DNA of 64,000 nucleotides from Phellopilus nigrolimitatus (Eukaryota > Basidiomycota > Agaricomycetes > Hymenochaetales > Hymenochaetaceae). The position numbers and the translations under genes were made by a program. Below are positions 30,491 through 42,900 of this stretch, piece after piece. Where the stretch lies: the NCBI GenBank assembly GCA_021029095.1, contig JAJOHG010000032.1, positions 1-64,000 of the forward strand, read 5' to 3'. A model generated the notes under the pieces. That model was given only the letters and a program-made list of their open reading frames with translations, did not search any database and was not told where the DNA came from. The first letter of the stretch is position 1, and the number at the start of each line of letters is the position of its first letter.

Positions 30491-31559
30491 CTACACTTCA
30501 CTCAGATCAATATCATTCTGCATAAAAATAGAGAACTCAGACACAAATACAAGCTCATGGAATGAATCCAGGGCACATTACCTCGTCTACGGCGAGTTGT
30601 ACTCTTTCCTTGATGTGCTGGGACAGAGTCTGCCAATTTCCATGAACCTGAGAGCATTTGCAATTACGTGCATCGTTTCTACTTCCACATGAATCTGCTT
30701 TCTTAAACGATGCCGCCAGGAAGGATGATGAGAACACCTGGTCGCTCCTTGGCGAAAGGCGAAGAACTTGGGTGGCTCGCTGAGTATAGTCGTCCCACCA
30801 TTGCGCTACTTTGAGATTGGAATAGGGGGTCACGCAGAGGTCACATTTGATGAGTTCCGAGTACGGCGCGCGCAGTCCGCCGCTCTCGGAAAGAGACAAA
30901 ACAGCACTGGCGACCCTATCGTGAAACTGGACGAGATAGAAATACTGCGCTGCAGACATATCACGCAGCTCGTCAAAGAATATGCCGGTGGTGCGCCCGC
31001 GCAACGCAGCATGTGCCGCAGCCCTGGCTTCTTCCTTCAGCTTGTAGCGACAGGCGAGCGCGAAGACGCGCAGCGCGAGGGTGGCGTCGACCACGCTGCC
31101 GTCGGGCGCCGTTGTATTTGCAGCGTCAAGCAGCTTCGTGCAGAGCGCCTTTACGACGAGCGGCATATCGTATTTGAGCGCCGCGGCAAGGACAGGGTCG
31201 ACGGCCCTAACGAGGCTCTGCGCGTTGTTGACAGTGCCGCTGGCAGATGTCCCGGGGAACGCGGGTGGGGAGAGCGGATAGATAAGGCGTAGGAGGATGT
31301 CGAGGGTGTCGCTGTTCTCGGGGACTTCAATCACCGGAAGGCTGCTTGCATCAGAGCTAGATGCTTGTAGGATTGGCTCGCTTGATCTAGTCGAATTCCC
31401 AACTGGCTGTGGGAGCATGAACATGTCTCTAAAGAAGGGCGAGGCGAGCGCGAGGATGTTTTTGTAGATTTTGAATTGAATTCCATCGGCGGACTGGAGG
31501 ATTACGCCGTCTGCAGGAAGAGAGACGTCGTTCAGCGGGTAGATTGCTGAGGTGAACAT
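30491..31559 (-). CDS. BTB/POZ domain protein, tandem copy 2
   Basis: Start ATG 31559 (MFTSAIYPLNDVSLPADG). The BTB core is DGVILQSADGIQFKIYKNIL, LASPFFRDMFMLPQ, IEVPENSDTLDILLRLIYP; the helical middle is ALKYDMPLVVKALCTKLLDA and FALACRYKLKEEARAAAHAA. The C-terminal region has IKCDLCVTP and a Cys cluster (ADSCGSRNDARNCKCSQVHG). After DE an intron (GTAATG...TATGCAG) leads to the last exon NDIDLSEV ending at 30491, the same structure as copy 1. It is transcribed divergently from cofactor B. Confidence 0.8.
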
Positions 31560-31766
31560 CGCAGGTGAGGAGATGAAAGTTGTGGCAGAGATCAGAGATC
31601 GACGCGACGCGTGCTCGGCGTCGCGCACGTCGCTGTTCAAATTCGATCGTGTCTTGATCGCGAAAGTAAATATTTCTCTCTTTCTCCCGATCTTCATCAT
31701 CTCATTCGCATTTTCTCTCGCTATTGCGACTTGTCTACCTCATACGCAAAAAGAGCAAAAAAAAGG
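31560..31766. promoter_or_regulatory. Divergent promoter of BTB copy 2 and cofactor B
   Basis: 207 bp separate the two start codons. A diverged copy of this region lies upstream of BTB copy 1 (29932-30147), so the promoter was duplicated with the genes. Pyrimidine-rich stretches (CTCTCTTTCTCCCG) are shared between copies. Confidence 0.55.
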
Positions 31767-32765
31767 ATGTCGGGATCCGTCACCGTCTTCGTCGTCTCGC
31801 CCGACACGCGCTCCGAGCGGCGCTACGACCTGCACCTCACCGTCAAGCAGCTCAAGGCGCGTATACCCCCTACCCGCATCTCAGTCCATCTGGATCTTTT
31901 TTTTTTTTTGCGTCTGCTCAAACTGCAATAATCCAGGCGAAGCTCGAGTCCGTGACAGGCATACCCGCCGCGGCGCAGCGCATCGCGCTGCACGGCTCCG
32001 AGGAGGAGGGCGAGGGGACCGCGCCGGTCGGCGCGCTCAGCGAGGACGAGCGCCCGCTGGGGTTCTACGGCCTGCGGGATTGGCAGGTCCTCAAGGTGCG
32101 GAAACGCGCGCGCACAAACGTACGATCGAGACCGTTGACCGTTATGCGAAATGTTTCAGGTATCGGACACGAGCCCGCCGGGCGTGTCGCTCGCGGGCCA
32201 GTTCACGGACGTGTCGCAGGTGGAGAAGTTCGAGCTGTCGGAGCAGGAGTACGCAGCGCGCCGGGGTGAGCGCCTCCCTTCCCTCTCCCGCCTTCCACAT
32301 ATTCTCTTGTTTACGCAGGCTCCGCGGCAGATACCGTCCTCGCGTACAAGCAGCGCAACAAGCTCGGACGGTTCGCCGGCGACCCGCAGGGCGCCTCTCC
32401 ATCCCCGCCGGTGGAGGCACCGCCGCCGCCGGGCATGGCGCCCGGGCAGCGCTGCGAGGTCGCGCTCGCGCCGGGCGCGCTGCCGCGGCGCGGGGCCGTG
32501 CGCTTCGTCGGGCCGACGGAGTTCGGGAGCGCGCCCGGCGTGTGGGTCGGCGTGCAGTACGACGAGCCGGTTGGGCGCAACGACGGATCGTGCGTGTCCT
32601 TTCTCTCCCTTCGTCGACTTGCGGGTGCTTATGTGCGGGTTAAGGGTGGACGGGACACGCTACTTCTCGTGCCCCGCGCCGTATGGCGGTTTCGTCCGTC
32701 CGGAGAAGGTGCGCGTGGGCGACTTCCCGCCGGTTGACTTGGACGAGGAGCTCGAGGAGATGTAG
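31767..32765 (+). CDS. ALF1: Tubulin-folding cofactor B (Alf1/TBCB)
   Basis: Start ATG 31767. Exon 1 encodes [30 protein letters not shown], the beginning of a ubiquitin-like domain, continued by [19 protein letters not shown] and [14 protein letters not shown] (residues about 1-90). Exons with [17 protein letters not shown] and [13 protein letters not shown] lead to a CAP-Gly domain: [39 protein letters not shown], and, after an intron, [23 protein letters not shown] (split here for length). It ends DEELEEM at 32763-32765, a C-terminal EEM/EEI-type tail that binds CAP-Gly grooves. It acts in the cytosol in alpha-tubulin folding and heterodimer assembly. The domain set is complete. Confidence 0.9.
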
Positions 32766-32854
32766 CAATCTTATGAAAACGTCTATCTGTACTATTACTT
32801 CCTTCCCCCCTCAGCACACCACACCTCACACATCGACACATAAAAACCCAATTA

Positions 32855-32970
32855 GCGCGCAGCGGAGAAGGTCCACGTTGGAGGACTTCCCGCCGGCCGA
32901 CGCGAGATGTAGTAATCATACAACAAACAACGCTATCTGTACCAATACACATCTTGTTTTACTTCCGTTT
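32855..32970 (+). repeat. Diverged duplicate of the cofactor B 3' end
   Basis: GGAGAAGGTCCACGTTGGAG, CTTCCCGCCGG and the sequence through AGATGTAGTAATC and CTATCTGTAC repeat 32700-32800 (last codons and 3' flank of cofactor B), about 160 bp apart, with deletions. It is too short to encode anything. Confidence 0.65.
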
Positions 32971-32983
32971 ACCAGACAACTAC

Positions 32984-34274
32984 CTACCCACCCGCCTCCT
33001 CCTCAAGACACTTCGCACACCGGCACACGAAGCCCCACCCGGCCTGCAGGCGCGCGCGCCGCTCCGCGAGCGGGAGCACGTCCTCCTCGCCGCGGATGTA
33101 CGAAATGCAGAGCTCTGCGCCTCTGGGCACCGCGCGCGCGGCCGCGAAGAGCCAGCGGCGCCCCTCGCGGCGCTTCGCCACGCTCGGTGCGCACGCGTGG
33201 TTGAAGAAGGACGCCGCGGGCCACGTGCCGTAGCCGAGCATCTCCGCGCCCTCGTCGCCCCTTGCCCCCGCCTCCGTCTCCGCAGACCCGGCGGACGCGG
33301 GGCCGGTGCTCCAGAGCCCGAAGCTGTTCGCGGCGTCGCGCGAGAGGACGGTCTCGAGTGTGTCGCGGCTGAGCACGGTGGGGGGCGCGAGGAGCTCGTG
33401 CGGGAGGACGGCGAGGAGCGTCAGGTACGCGGACGTCGCGCTGCGGATCGCGCCGCGCGAGGCGTACGGCGGCGCGGGGAGGAGCGTCAGGAGGGATGTC
33501 CAGGCGGCGCCGTCGCCGTCGCCGTCGTCATCGCTGGGCGAGGGCGAGGGCAGAGATGGGGCGGGACAGGCGGCCCGGCAGAGCACGCCGCCGAGAAGGA
33601 AAAAGAGCGTGTCCGTGTCGCGCACGGGGAGCTGCAACGCGCGCGCGAGCGCGTGCTTCTGCGCCTTGGATGCTCCGCGCGCGCCGGGCGCGGCGGCGGC
33701 GAGCCTGCAACCGCGCACGAGCGCCGCTTCCTCCTCGGCGGCAGCCCACGCCTGTGCGTTTCCGGGTGTCATCATGATGAGCATGGTAAAGAACGGGCGA
33801 TGAGAGAGATAGAGAGAGGGAAAGAGCACTTGCCTCATCGACCTCGCGCTCGCTCGGCGTGCACGCATCGTCGGGCGCGTCGGGCGCGTCTGCGCGCCAC
33901 CCGCGCGCGCGCGCATGGCGCTGCACGAGCGCCTCGAGCGCGGCGTGCGCCTGCGCGCCGAGCACGCCGCGCTGTGCGGCCCACGCGTCCCTGCACTGTT
34001 CCGCGCAAAACACGATCCCGCCGCCTGCGCCCGCGCCCGCGCCCGGGGGGCGGACCCGCCAGGGGCGCCCGCGGTCGTACGCGAAGCACCACGCGCAGAC
34101 CTCCTTCCGGAACGCACGGTAGATTACGCACGTCGCTGGCGCGGGCGCGGCGAGGAGGGGCGTGCCAGCTGGGATGGGCTGCGCGGCGAAGACGCTGTAG
34201 CCTGTTGCTGGGGAGTGCCGGAGTTCGAGGAATGGAGAGGGCGGGAGGGCGGGCGGGAGGCGGTGGGAGGACAT
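32984..34274 (-). CDS. SET6: SET6-like SET-domain protein with zinc-finger insert
   Basis: Start ATG 34274 (MSSHRLPPALPPSPFLELRH). The SET domain is split, as in SMYD/SET6 proteins: the N-terminal half GYSVFAAQPIPAGTPLLA is followed by a MYND-like Cys/His region (CVIYRAFRKEVCAWC, VFCAEQCRDAW). Exon 2 carries the C-terminal half GYGTWPAASFFNHACAPSV, ARAVPRGAELCISYI, then the post-SET CRCAKC. The single intron (33752-33833) has GC-AG ends (GAG|GCAAGT...ACAG) and joins in phase. About 402 residues, very GC- and Ala-rich. It is a putative protein lysine methyltransferase with unknown substrate. N-H-A-C and the Y of ISY are present. Confidence 0.8.
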
Positions 34275-35584
34275 GGAGGCTGTACGGCAAGCGTGATTTA
34301 CTAACTTTTTTGGGGGTGACTTTCCCGTGACATCCCGTCTTACACAATACGATTCAAACCATCGAAAAATTCTCATAGGTAAGAATAAATTACATGACAA
34401 CGACTGTGATGTCTATTCATAAAAACGGACAAAAGACAGCCCAGGAGAAACAGGTATTTATTTTGCAAATACATAGCTAGAAAACCCACTAGAAACTCAA
34501 GTATTTCCGATGCTTAGTAATATGTGAAAAAATAAAGTATTTGCATATATGTATACCCAGTGCCAGCAGCAGACTCACGGCTTGAGCTGCAGCATTGTTT
34601 CTCTCATGCCTTTATTTCAAGTAATGAAATGAAAAGTTGTCGATGGCGCAAAATTTGATCCTACATAGGGTTGGAGTTCGAAGACGTACAACACGTTCCG
34701 CGTAAGCGTAAACAACCGTAAACAAGCCGCGAGATCGCATGAAATCGGACATAGTCCAACGTTTCGGACTCGGAAAAATACGAGCTGTAAACATGTGGAG
34801 GTATGCTTTTAGTCGATGCAGAGAAAAATGCGAAGTTGTGTGCCGAATGGACACCGAAGGGGCAGTCGGGCAGTGGCGGGGGGTTATTGCTCGAAAAGGT
34901 CTCGTCATCAGATCGCCCATCCACGAAGAAGAACTATTCGAAAGCGGGCTCTGCAAGTGCCTCGAATGCACGAGAACGCGAATAAAACATCAGATCTGAA
35001 GACAGAGGAGTTGCGACTAGAAAAGTATAAGCTCAGGGAATGGTTTGGAGACGGGGCGGGATTATTTAAGCTCCTGAGTGGCTCGAACGTCGATGTGTAG
35101 GTCCCAGGTTGCAAGGCAGTGTGTGTCTTGCTCCTTTCCTTTCTACCACCACCTCCCTCTCCTCCTCCCTCTCCCTCCTTCCCCTTTCTCTCGTCTCTGT
35201 CCTATTTTTTTCCCGCACCGTCGGAGGACACTGTCCTACCGGCTCCCATTTCTGGCGTCGCACAGCCCGGTGCATTCAATTCGATATTCCGAGGCTGAGT
35301 TCCAACTCGGTCGCTTACGCTGATCCCTCCCTCGCGGCTCTTGTGCACAAACCCCCACCATCCATCTCCTCCTCTTCTCCCCTTTCTCCCAGCCTCATTT
35401 TATTATTTTGTTGTCTCTTCCTTTCCTGGATTTTCGCTTCCCAGTTTTTTCTTTTCTTTTTTTTTATTGGACTCGGGGCTCAACAATACACTGAGTTTGA
35501 ATTAGTTAGCGTTTCGCAGATCCTCTCTTTCCCCTCCCGTTTCCTCCGTTTCCTTTCTTTTATTTTTTACAGACGCCTCTCGTC
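34275..35584. other. Intergenic region with pyrimidine-rich leader
   Basis: 34275-35100 shows no supported gene. From about 35140 to 35580 the plus strand is strongly C/T-rich (long CTCC/TTTC runs), typical of fungal promoters and 5' leaders, and leads into the Snt2-like gene. Confidence 0.5.
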
Positions 35585-38500
35585 ATGTCTGGGGACACGA
35601 AGACGTCCGATATCCAGGTCACGCTCAAGAACGGGGACAAAGTCAAGGTCAACGGTAGTCGCCGATTATTTTATATAATGTTTCTTCTCTCGAACTGAAA
35701 AACGCGGCTCCTTCCCAAAACAGACCATGTCTACTGCAGCCCGAACTGGTCCATCCGCGACGGCACGCCCTACTCCGTCGCCCGTATCATGGAGTTCCTC
35801 CCGCCCGAGGTCAACAACGCCGCGGGCGGGGGCGGGGCAGCGACCGCGGTCAGCGCGGCGCTGAAGGGCAAGGCCCGCGAGACGTACACGCGCGTACGCC
35901 TGGCGTGGTACTACCGGCCGTCGGACGTCTCCGACCGGAACGTCGCCGACGCGCGCCTGCTGCTCGCCGCGATCTACTCCGAGATCTGCGACGTCGCACA
36001 GCTGCGCGCGCGCTGCTATGTCGTCCACCGCGACAAGCTCGGCAACCTCGCCGACTGGAAGCGCCGCCCCGACCGCTTCTACTTCCACCGCCTCTTCGAC
36101 CCGTACATCAAGAAGGAGTTCGAGGTCCTGCTCGCGACCGACGTCCGCAACCGTGCGTCCGCTCGTACCCCCTGTGTTCACTCGCTGACCCGTATGCAGT
36201 GCCCCAGCACATAAGGGACGTGCTCGTGTCGCGTTACGAGTACGTCGTGGCGGAGAAAGAGGTCGTCCCAGACCTCACAGACTCGCTCCGGCTCTGCGAG
36301 ACGTGCGGCGAATGGTGTGCGCAGTAAGTGCCTCTCCGCCCTCACACAATCGCGTCTTCCTCATCGCGAGACAGCCTCGACGCGGTGCAGTGCGCGCGCT
36401 GCAAGGGCCACTTCCACATGTCGTGCGTCAACCCACCGCTCGTCGCCAAGCCCGCGCGCGGCTACGGCTGGACGTGCGCACCGTGCTCGCGCCGCCACGA
36501 GGACCAGCTCGACGGCGCGCACCCCGCGCTCCGCGAGGGCACGCCGAAGGCAGGCTCTGGCGCGAGCGTGAGTCTGGGCGCGGGCGCGGTCTCGAGTATG
36601 GGGCTGGGGCTGGTCCTGAACGCGGGCGTGACGGGGTGGTCGTCCGCCTCTACACCGCTCTCAAAACCCCGCGGCCGCGGCCGCCCGCGCAAGGAGCGCC
36701 CGGGCGCGGCGGGCGGCGTCAACGAGGAGGAGCTGCAGGTGAAGCACTACAAGCTGTGGCCCTTCCGGTACTTCGGGTGCGTGCCTTTGCCTCTCTTTGC
36801 AGTTCCGCCATTTTGTCGGCGGAGAGATGCTGATGTGAACCGGATGGGCGTGCTGCTGCAGGCTGTACACCGTCGCGGAGGACACGATGGACCCGGACGA
36901 CCTCATCTTCCCGCGTGCCGCGACGCGTGTCGGGCCGAAGTATCAGGCGACCGTCGCGCCTGCCCCTGGCGAGCCTGCACCACCTGCAAGCGGCGCTTCG
37001 ACGGGGACGCCCAGCTCCGGTACGTCACGCCTTTCTTTTCTCACAGGATCGAAATGTGCTCAAATTCTCATTTTTGCGTGCCGTGCAGGACCTGCGGACG
37101 TCGACGAGAGAGGGGGCGACTCGACCGTCGAAGTCCTGAGCATTGTGCATGATTTTACGCCGAGAGAAGGTCAGTGGGTCGTGCTCTGCTTCGCATGTGC
37201 TATTCGTAACTTCTCTTCTCTTCTCTTCTCTCTCTCTCTGCTTTCTTGGGACGCTATCAAATGTGTGCAGTGGAAACGTGTGAGTGCAACTTTTCCGGTA
37301 ATGCTCCGAAGTTTTTCTGCCTTGCTGATCTCTTCTCGGATGCTAGTGGAAAAGGTGATGCAGAGACAGGTTGTGCGGAAGGACCAGATCCAGGCTGTGG
37401 ATTGGCTGACGGAGATTGTGCGTCGAGCGTCTCAAGCTCGCTTGAATGGCAGGCCGCTCGAGTCGGTGTCGATGAAAACGCCAATGCGCTCCGAGAAGGT
37501 GTGCTCGCAACACTGTCTTATCAATTATGTGCTAATATTCTTTTATACAGTGGAAGAGACAGGAAACGCGTTACACGGATCGAGAATGGAACGACGAGGA
37601 GGTTGCCGCATTCGAAGACGGCATCGCGCAGTTTGGCGCAGAACTTCGCTCCGTCAGGGACGAGGTGGGGACGCGCTCGATGCCGCAGGTCGTCCGGTTC
37701 TACGGCAAGTGGAAGAAGTGAGCAATTGGATTCTTAAAGCAGAAGGCTTCTCTCGCTAACGGAAGCACCCGCCTGGCAGCGCCCGTTTACGAGAAGAGAA
37801 CGCACGGCTGCGGGAGCCAGACGCGTACAAGAAGGCGAAGATCCCTCGCTCCGGCGCGGCCTCGCCTGCGGCGCGCGCGAGCTCGTCGATGTCGGATGCC
37901 GAGGACGCGTCGACGGTCGACGTCCCCACGCACTCGCACTCCGCGCGCTCGTCGAACTACTGCGCGGCGTGCCGCACGCGCGAGTCGCACGTCTGGTGGA
38001 AGGCGCCCAAGGGCCTCGCGACTTCCATCCTGTGCGACAGCTGCGGCATCAACTGGCGCAAGTACGCGGACCTGAACGCGCGCCCGACGACGCGGGAGGA
38101 GACGGCGCTGAATGCGGCGGCTGCGGCTGCGGTGGGGCCCGGGGCGAACGGCGCGCCGGCGAGTGCGTCGGCCGGCGGGAAGACGCGGGGTGCGGATAAG
38201 AGGGAGGGCACGCCGCTAACTGCTCCTGGAGCGAAAAGGGCAAAGGTCAGCACCGCCGTCCGAATCGGCGAGGCAAGGCGTTTTCTCACTGTTTTTTCTA
38301 GGTCGCTGGGCCGTCGAGCGCGAAGTCGACGCCGCCGCCCGGCGCCGCGGCGACGCAGCACCGCTGCCTGTGCTGCTGGGCGAAGGGCGCGCACGGGAAG
38401 GTGCTCAAGTGCACGCAGTGCGGCGTCGGCGCGCACGCGGGCGCGTGCGGGGCGGTGGTCGAGCCGGAGGAGGTCGACGCATGGCTGTGCGAGCTGTGCG

Positions 38501-39585
38501 AGAACGAGAAAACGGTCGAGTACGCGCTGAACACGGACTGCCTGCTGTGCCCGCACCCGCCGCGCGACGCGAAGGCGGGCGGCGGCGGGTACCCGCCGCC
38601 GAACACGTACCTGCGCATCTGCAAGCCGACGGAGGGCCAGGGCTGGGTGCACGCGCTGTGTTCGGTGTTTGTCCCCGAGGTGCAATACGCGGACGCGGCA
38701 CGCCTGCGCGTCGTGGAGGCCATCAGCACCATCCCGAAGCACCGCTGGACGACGGTGAGTCTGCTGGAGCGCGTGTTGGCACTGCGGTAAATGCTGATTG
38801 GGACTTGAAACGAAAGAAGTGCAGCTTGTGCAACGTCGCTGGAGGAGCTGTCGTGCGCTGCGGGAACTGTCCGAAGGAGTACCACGTCTCCTGCGCGTGG
38901 AAATACGGACACAAATTCGGCTTCGAGATCCAGCCGGTGCGTGTTTCTTACTCGATGTCATTCTGAAATTCAAATGTTTATGCTTATTTTTTTGCGGACA
39001 GGTTAAGAGCTCGCGGCGCGACGTAACGAACATGGTGACCTTCAAGCGCGAGACGGGTGCGATGAACGCCGTGATCTGCTGCAAGGAGCACACAAGCTAT
39101 CGGCGGATGACGTACGACATCTGCGAGGTTAACGACGTCGGCGAGGTACGCACTCGCCTCTTCCATTCTTGTCTTCTTCCTTGCTTTCCTCCGAAAACTG
39201 TACTCCGCTCACACAGACCGCGCAGACCGCGCTGCAGGTGTACGCGCGGACGTACAAGCAGGCGCCCGTGTCGCAGTCGCACAGCCTGCTGCGCAAGGCG
39301 CACCGGCTCGACCAGCTGCTGCACGGTGTCCCCGGCGGCGCCTCCGCCCCGGGCAGCGCCGGCGACCGCGACTCGTCGTTCGTCTCGGAGCCGACGCCCG
39401 CGCTCGAGCACAAGTGTGCGCAGTGCGGGACGGAGTACTCGCCGTTCTTCCACCCGGCGCCGGAGCCCGCGGACCCGGACGCGTGGGTCTGCCACCGCTG
39501 CCACTTCGAGACGCAACCGCAGCCGCAGCCGCAAGCCAAGGTCGAGCAGGTCGAGCTGGCGGATGTCGTGATGGTGTCGGTGTGA
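35585..39585 (+). CDS. SNT2: Snt2-like chromatin reader (BAH-PHD-ELM2-SANT-GATA-ePHD)
   Basis: Start ATG 35585, at least eleven exons. BAH domain: VYCSPNWSIRDGTPYSVARI ... VRLAWYYRPSDVS ... RCYVVHRDKLGNL (35730-36155). First PHD: LCETCGEWC + VQCARCKGHFHMSCVNPPL ... WTCAPC (36290-36490). ELM2-like: YTVAEDTMDPDDLIFPRAAT (36862-36940). SANT: EWNDEEVAAFEDGIAQFG ... FYGKWKK (37590-37717). GATA-type finger: NYCAACRTRESHVWW ... LCDSCGINWRKYA (37955-38070). Extended PHD: CLCCWAKG ... CTQCGVGAHAGAC ... CLLCPHPP ... GWVHALCSVFVPE ... KCSLCNVAGGAVVRC ... YHVSCAWKYGH (38370-38935). A last Cys-x2-Cys pair (CAQC, CHRC) is near the end at 39585. In yeasts Snt2 works with JmjC/PHD histone demethylases (Lid2, Ecm5) at promoters. 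Confidence 0.88.
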
Positions 39586-39994
39586 GGGCCGCTGTTGTTT
39601 TCTGATACGTATATACGCCTCGACAGTACAAACTCAGCCATCTGTACTCCGGTCCATTCGTCTCATCTTTCTGGCTATCCGCTACTTAATTTATTCAGAC
39701 AAGCATTTCTTCCCTGCTGCACATATTCACTCTGGAATAGATGGCCCGGTTGGACCCGTGCTTCTAGCAGAGGTTGGTCACCGACACGGTTTATCGCATC
39801 TGTGAAATGTATTTATTACAAGTCCTGTTGTTGGGGATTACACTCCGTGCATAATAATGAATACAGATGTTTTGCAAAGATACCGAAAGAAAAGGGTTAA
39901 GAAAGCACTAAAAGGAATAGTACGCGTAGTAATGTTTAACAAACAGGAGCCCATGGTATGTGCAACGTCGGCAATGATAAAAGAAATGATTATA

Positions 39995-42900
39995 TTATGA
40001 TTTGACTCTCTTGTAGTAGAGGAAGTATGCCGGCTTTCCCTGAGAGCTTCGGGTGAGCATGGACTAGCGCAAAAAGAATAAGCTAAAGTAACTCACCACT
40101 ACCTCGCGGGCGTCAGCTGACGATATGCGGCTATCGTCGCAATATTGCCAGCTCCCGCGAGAGTTGATGAAAGCAGTATCTGGGCAAGAAATCCTACTCA
40201 ACTTCTTTCGTAAACGTAGCGAAGTCGAACACTTACAATGGCCACTGCTCAAAGTCCCGAAGTGGTTAGTCACAGCGTATAAATCATATCTATAGGGCGG
40301 TATCTGCGAGCGCGGGTCGTCCAGCGAGATCGGCGTGTTCGACTTGCGGTCGATCCCGGGTGGCAGCGGCGGCGGCATGTAGTTCGTCATGTCGAGCCCC
40401 TTCAGCGGGAAGTCCACGAACGTCTCGAGCTTGTCCGTGAAGTGGCCCTTGGTCATGAACCGCTTAAGGTGAATGAGCAGCACGGGCGGCAGCCGCGAAA
40501 TCGAGAGACGCTTCGTCGCCTTGCGCAGCGTCTTGCAGTTCGGGCATTGCCTAAAGGTGAAGAATGCGTTAGAGGCTTCGGCTTGCGAAGGAACGTTTTC
40601 GATTGTACTTACCAGGCGTCCGCTTTCTCCATGACCTCTTCCTGCACGAACGCGTCGAGACACTGCTGCAGTGTCACCTTCGAGCCGCGCAAATTAGGAA
40701 TTGGCAGCGTCAGGTACATGAATGGGTTGTACGTCGTAGACGTTTTCCGGCACGTCTGGCACTCCATGCGGTTCCGGAATTGGCCCTGGAAAAAGTCGAC
40801 GACGATGCTATCCTCCCGCGTCCGATACAAGTTCCACTCCTGCTGGCTTGCGATCTGCTGCGGCAGCACCTCGAGCTCCGCCTCGCGCTCGGGCGTCGCC
40901 TTGATGGGCGGCTTCTGCAGGATGCGGTTGAGGTCTTCGTGCAGTCCGTCGAGCAGGAAGTTCAGGAACTCTTGAGAGTCGTGCTGTTCAGAACCAGCGA
41001 ATTGCTTGCCGTACACGCAGATTGACCTCTGCGATGCCGATGTTAGTCACACTAATAGCAGAACGAAGATGGGAGAGGAGCTCACTCGGAACGTATGAGG
41101 TGATAAAACAGATAATTCCTGGTGCCAAAGCGCGTGCAGGATGGAAGCAAAGGCGAAAGAGAGCTGCCCCTTCGACCCAAGCGGATTTAGCATGTTCACC
41201 GCATTCTTCCAGCGCCCATCGGTGAAGAAGCGCGAAAAGGGTACAGTTGCACTCAGACACTGAATCGTTGAGTTCATATAGCACGTGTTCCCCAGATTCT
41301 TTAGCCCGGACGTCGCGATCTGCGTATTCGGCCAGTACGCGACCGGATAATCCGAACTAATGATCGGCGGGCGCGGACCGTCCTGCTGCATCGACACCGA
41401 TTGTCGGCTCCCGTGCGACAGCCGCCTATTGTCCTTCCGCTCGGTCGATGGCGAGGCGGCAGCAGGCGGCGGGCGCACGACATGTTGTGCGGAAAGGTCA
41501 GGGTAGTCAATCGATTGCCGATTAGCGAAGGTGGAGACAGCCTGCTCAGACTGGTCGATGTAGTCGCTCCGCCGGCGCGAGAGCGGAGACGGGTTGATGG
41601 ATGCGGTGGGCGGCGGGGAGACGATGCCTCCCTGGCCTGAGGCAGATGGCAGGGATGTGCCGAAACTCGAAGATGGCCGCGGGTATTGAGGGTATGTAAT
41701 AGACGACGAGCTCGCTGCGTGTGAACCGTTCAGGTATGGTGGTGACTAAGGAAGGCACGCAAGACATCAGTAGATATCGACCAGGATTAGCGTTGCTACA
41801 CACGTTGTCATAAAGTCCTCTGATATTATATGATAATGATGATGTTGAGGGGGGTCTCGACATCGTAGGTTTCCTCACGAGCCGGCGTGTAGGTTCAGGC
41901 GAAGGTACACCATTGGTCTCTCGAGGCGAACTGTAATAGAACACGAATTTTCAAGTCAGCACAGCCATTGATGGATAGTTAACGCTCGAGAAGCAGAAGA
42001 CGTCGATCAGGAATACCCAGCAACACGAACCTTGCATCCTCCGGGATTTGATCCATGGCGTATGGGTAGCGCGGCTGCGCAGTGGGTGAGCGAACATCCT
42101 CCGGTGTCGATTCATTTCGTCCATTGACACTGGTGTGGACGTTGGCAGCGGCACCCGCTGTTCCATTGACAATCGAAGGCGAACGCAACTCCAAGGGCTT
42201 CAAGTCGAAATCGAGCGTCCTTGCGCCGTCGTCCTGCGCGACTTCGTCCGGGAACGTCATGCCCCACGCCTTCAGCCCACCGACAAGAATGACGGGCGGC
42301 CTCTTCAACACCCTCCGGAAGGCAGTCTCGTAGATGACGCGGACCGCGACGGACATAGGCGCGATCGAAGACCCGAAGTTCTCCGAGCCCGCATCGTACA
42401 TGACGACAAGATCGAACTTGTCGCGATTGCGGAACAAGGTGGACTCGCGTTGTGGCGCGACAGAGAGCGCATCTTCCAGCTTGTCGCTGGTAAGGCTGCA
42501 AACCAACGTCAGATATGGAGAATGCCGTTATGAAAAGAGCGACATACCCGTCGCGAAGCAGAACGTGCGGCTCCAGGCACACAACCACGTCGCTCTTGAT
42601 GTGCGCCCTCGCGAATTCATCGCGCGTCCGCACGTCCAGTAACAGCACCTTCACCTCATTCCCATGGTCCAAGTACTCGTGCAGTGTCCTCGGAGAGATA
42701 TTATTCGTCACAGGTAAGTCTAGCCCTCGCGAGCGCGACGACTCGCCCGTGTTCACTGGCGACGTTCGCATGGGTGAGGTGCGCGACGAGGCAGAGCCGC
42801 CTGTCATGGTCAGGCTTGCTGGCTTAGGTGGGATGGAGGGTGAGAGCGGACTTCGTAGAGGATTCGCTAGTGAAGGAGACGCAGGACGGCTCTGAAAAGC

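Noticed and set aside
32954..34330. 458-codon plus-strand frame over the SET6-like gene
   Set aside because: It is an Arg/Ala-rich shadow of the minus-strand SET-domain gene; the minus strand carries the conserved NHAC, ISY and CRCAKC motifs.
37957..39093. 378-codon minus-strand frame
   Set aside because: Antisense shadow of the GATA and extended PHD exons of the Snt2-like gene.
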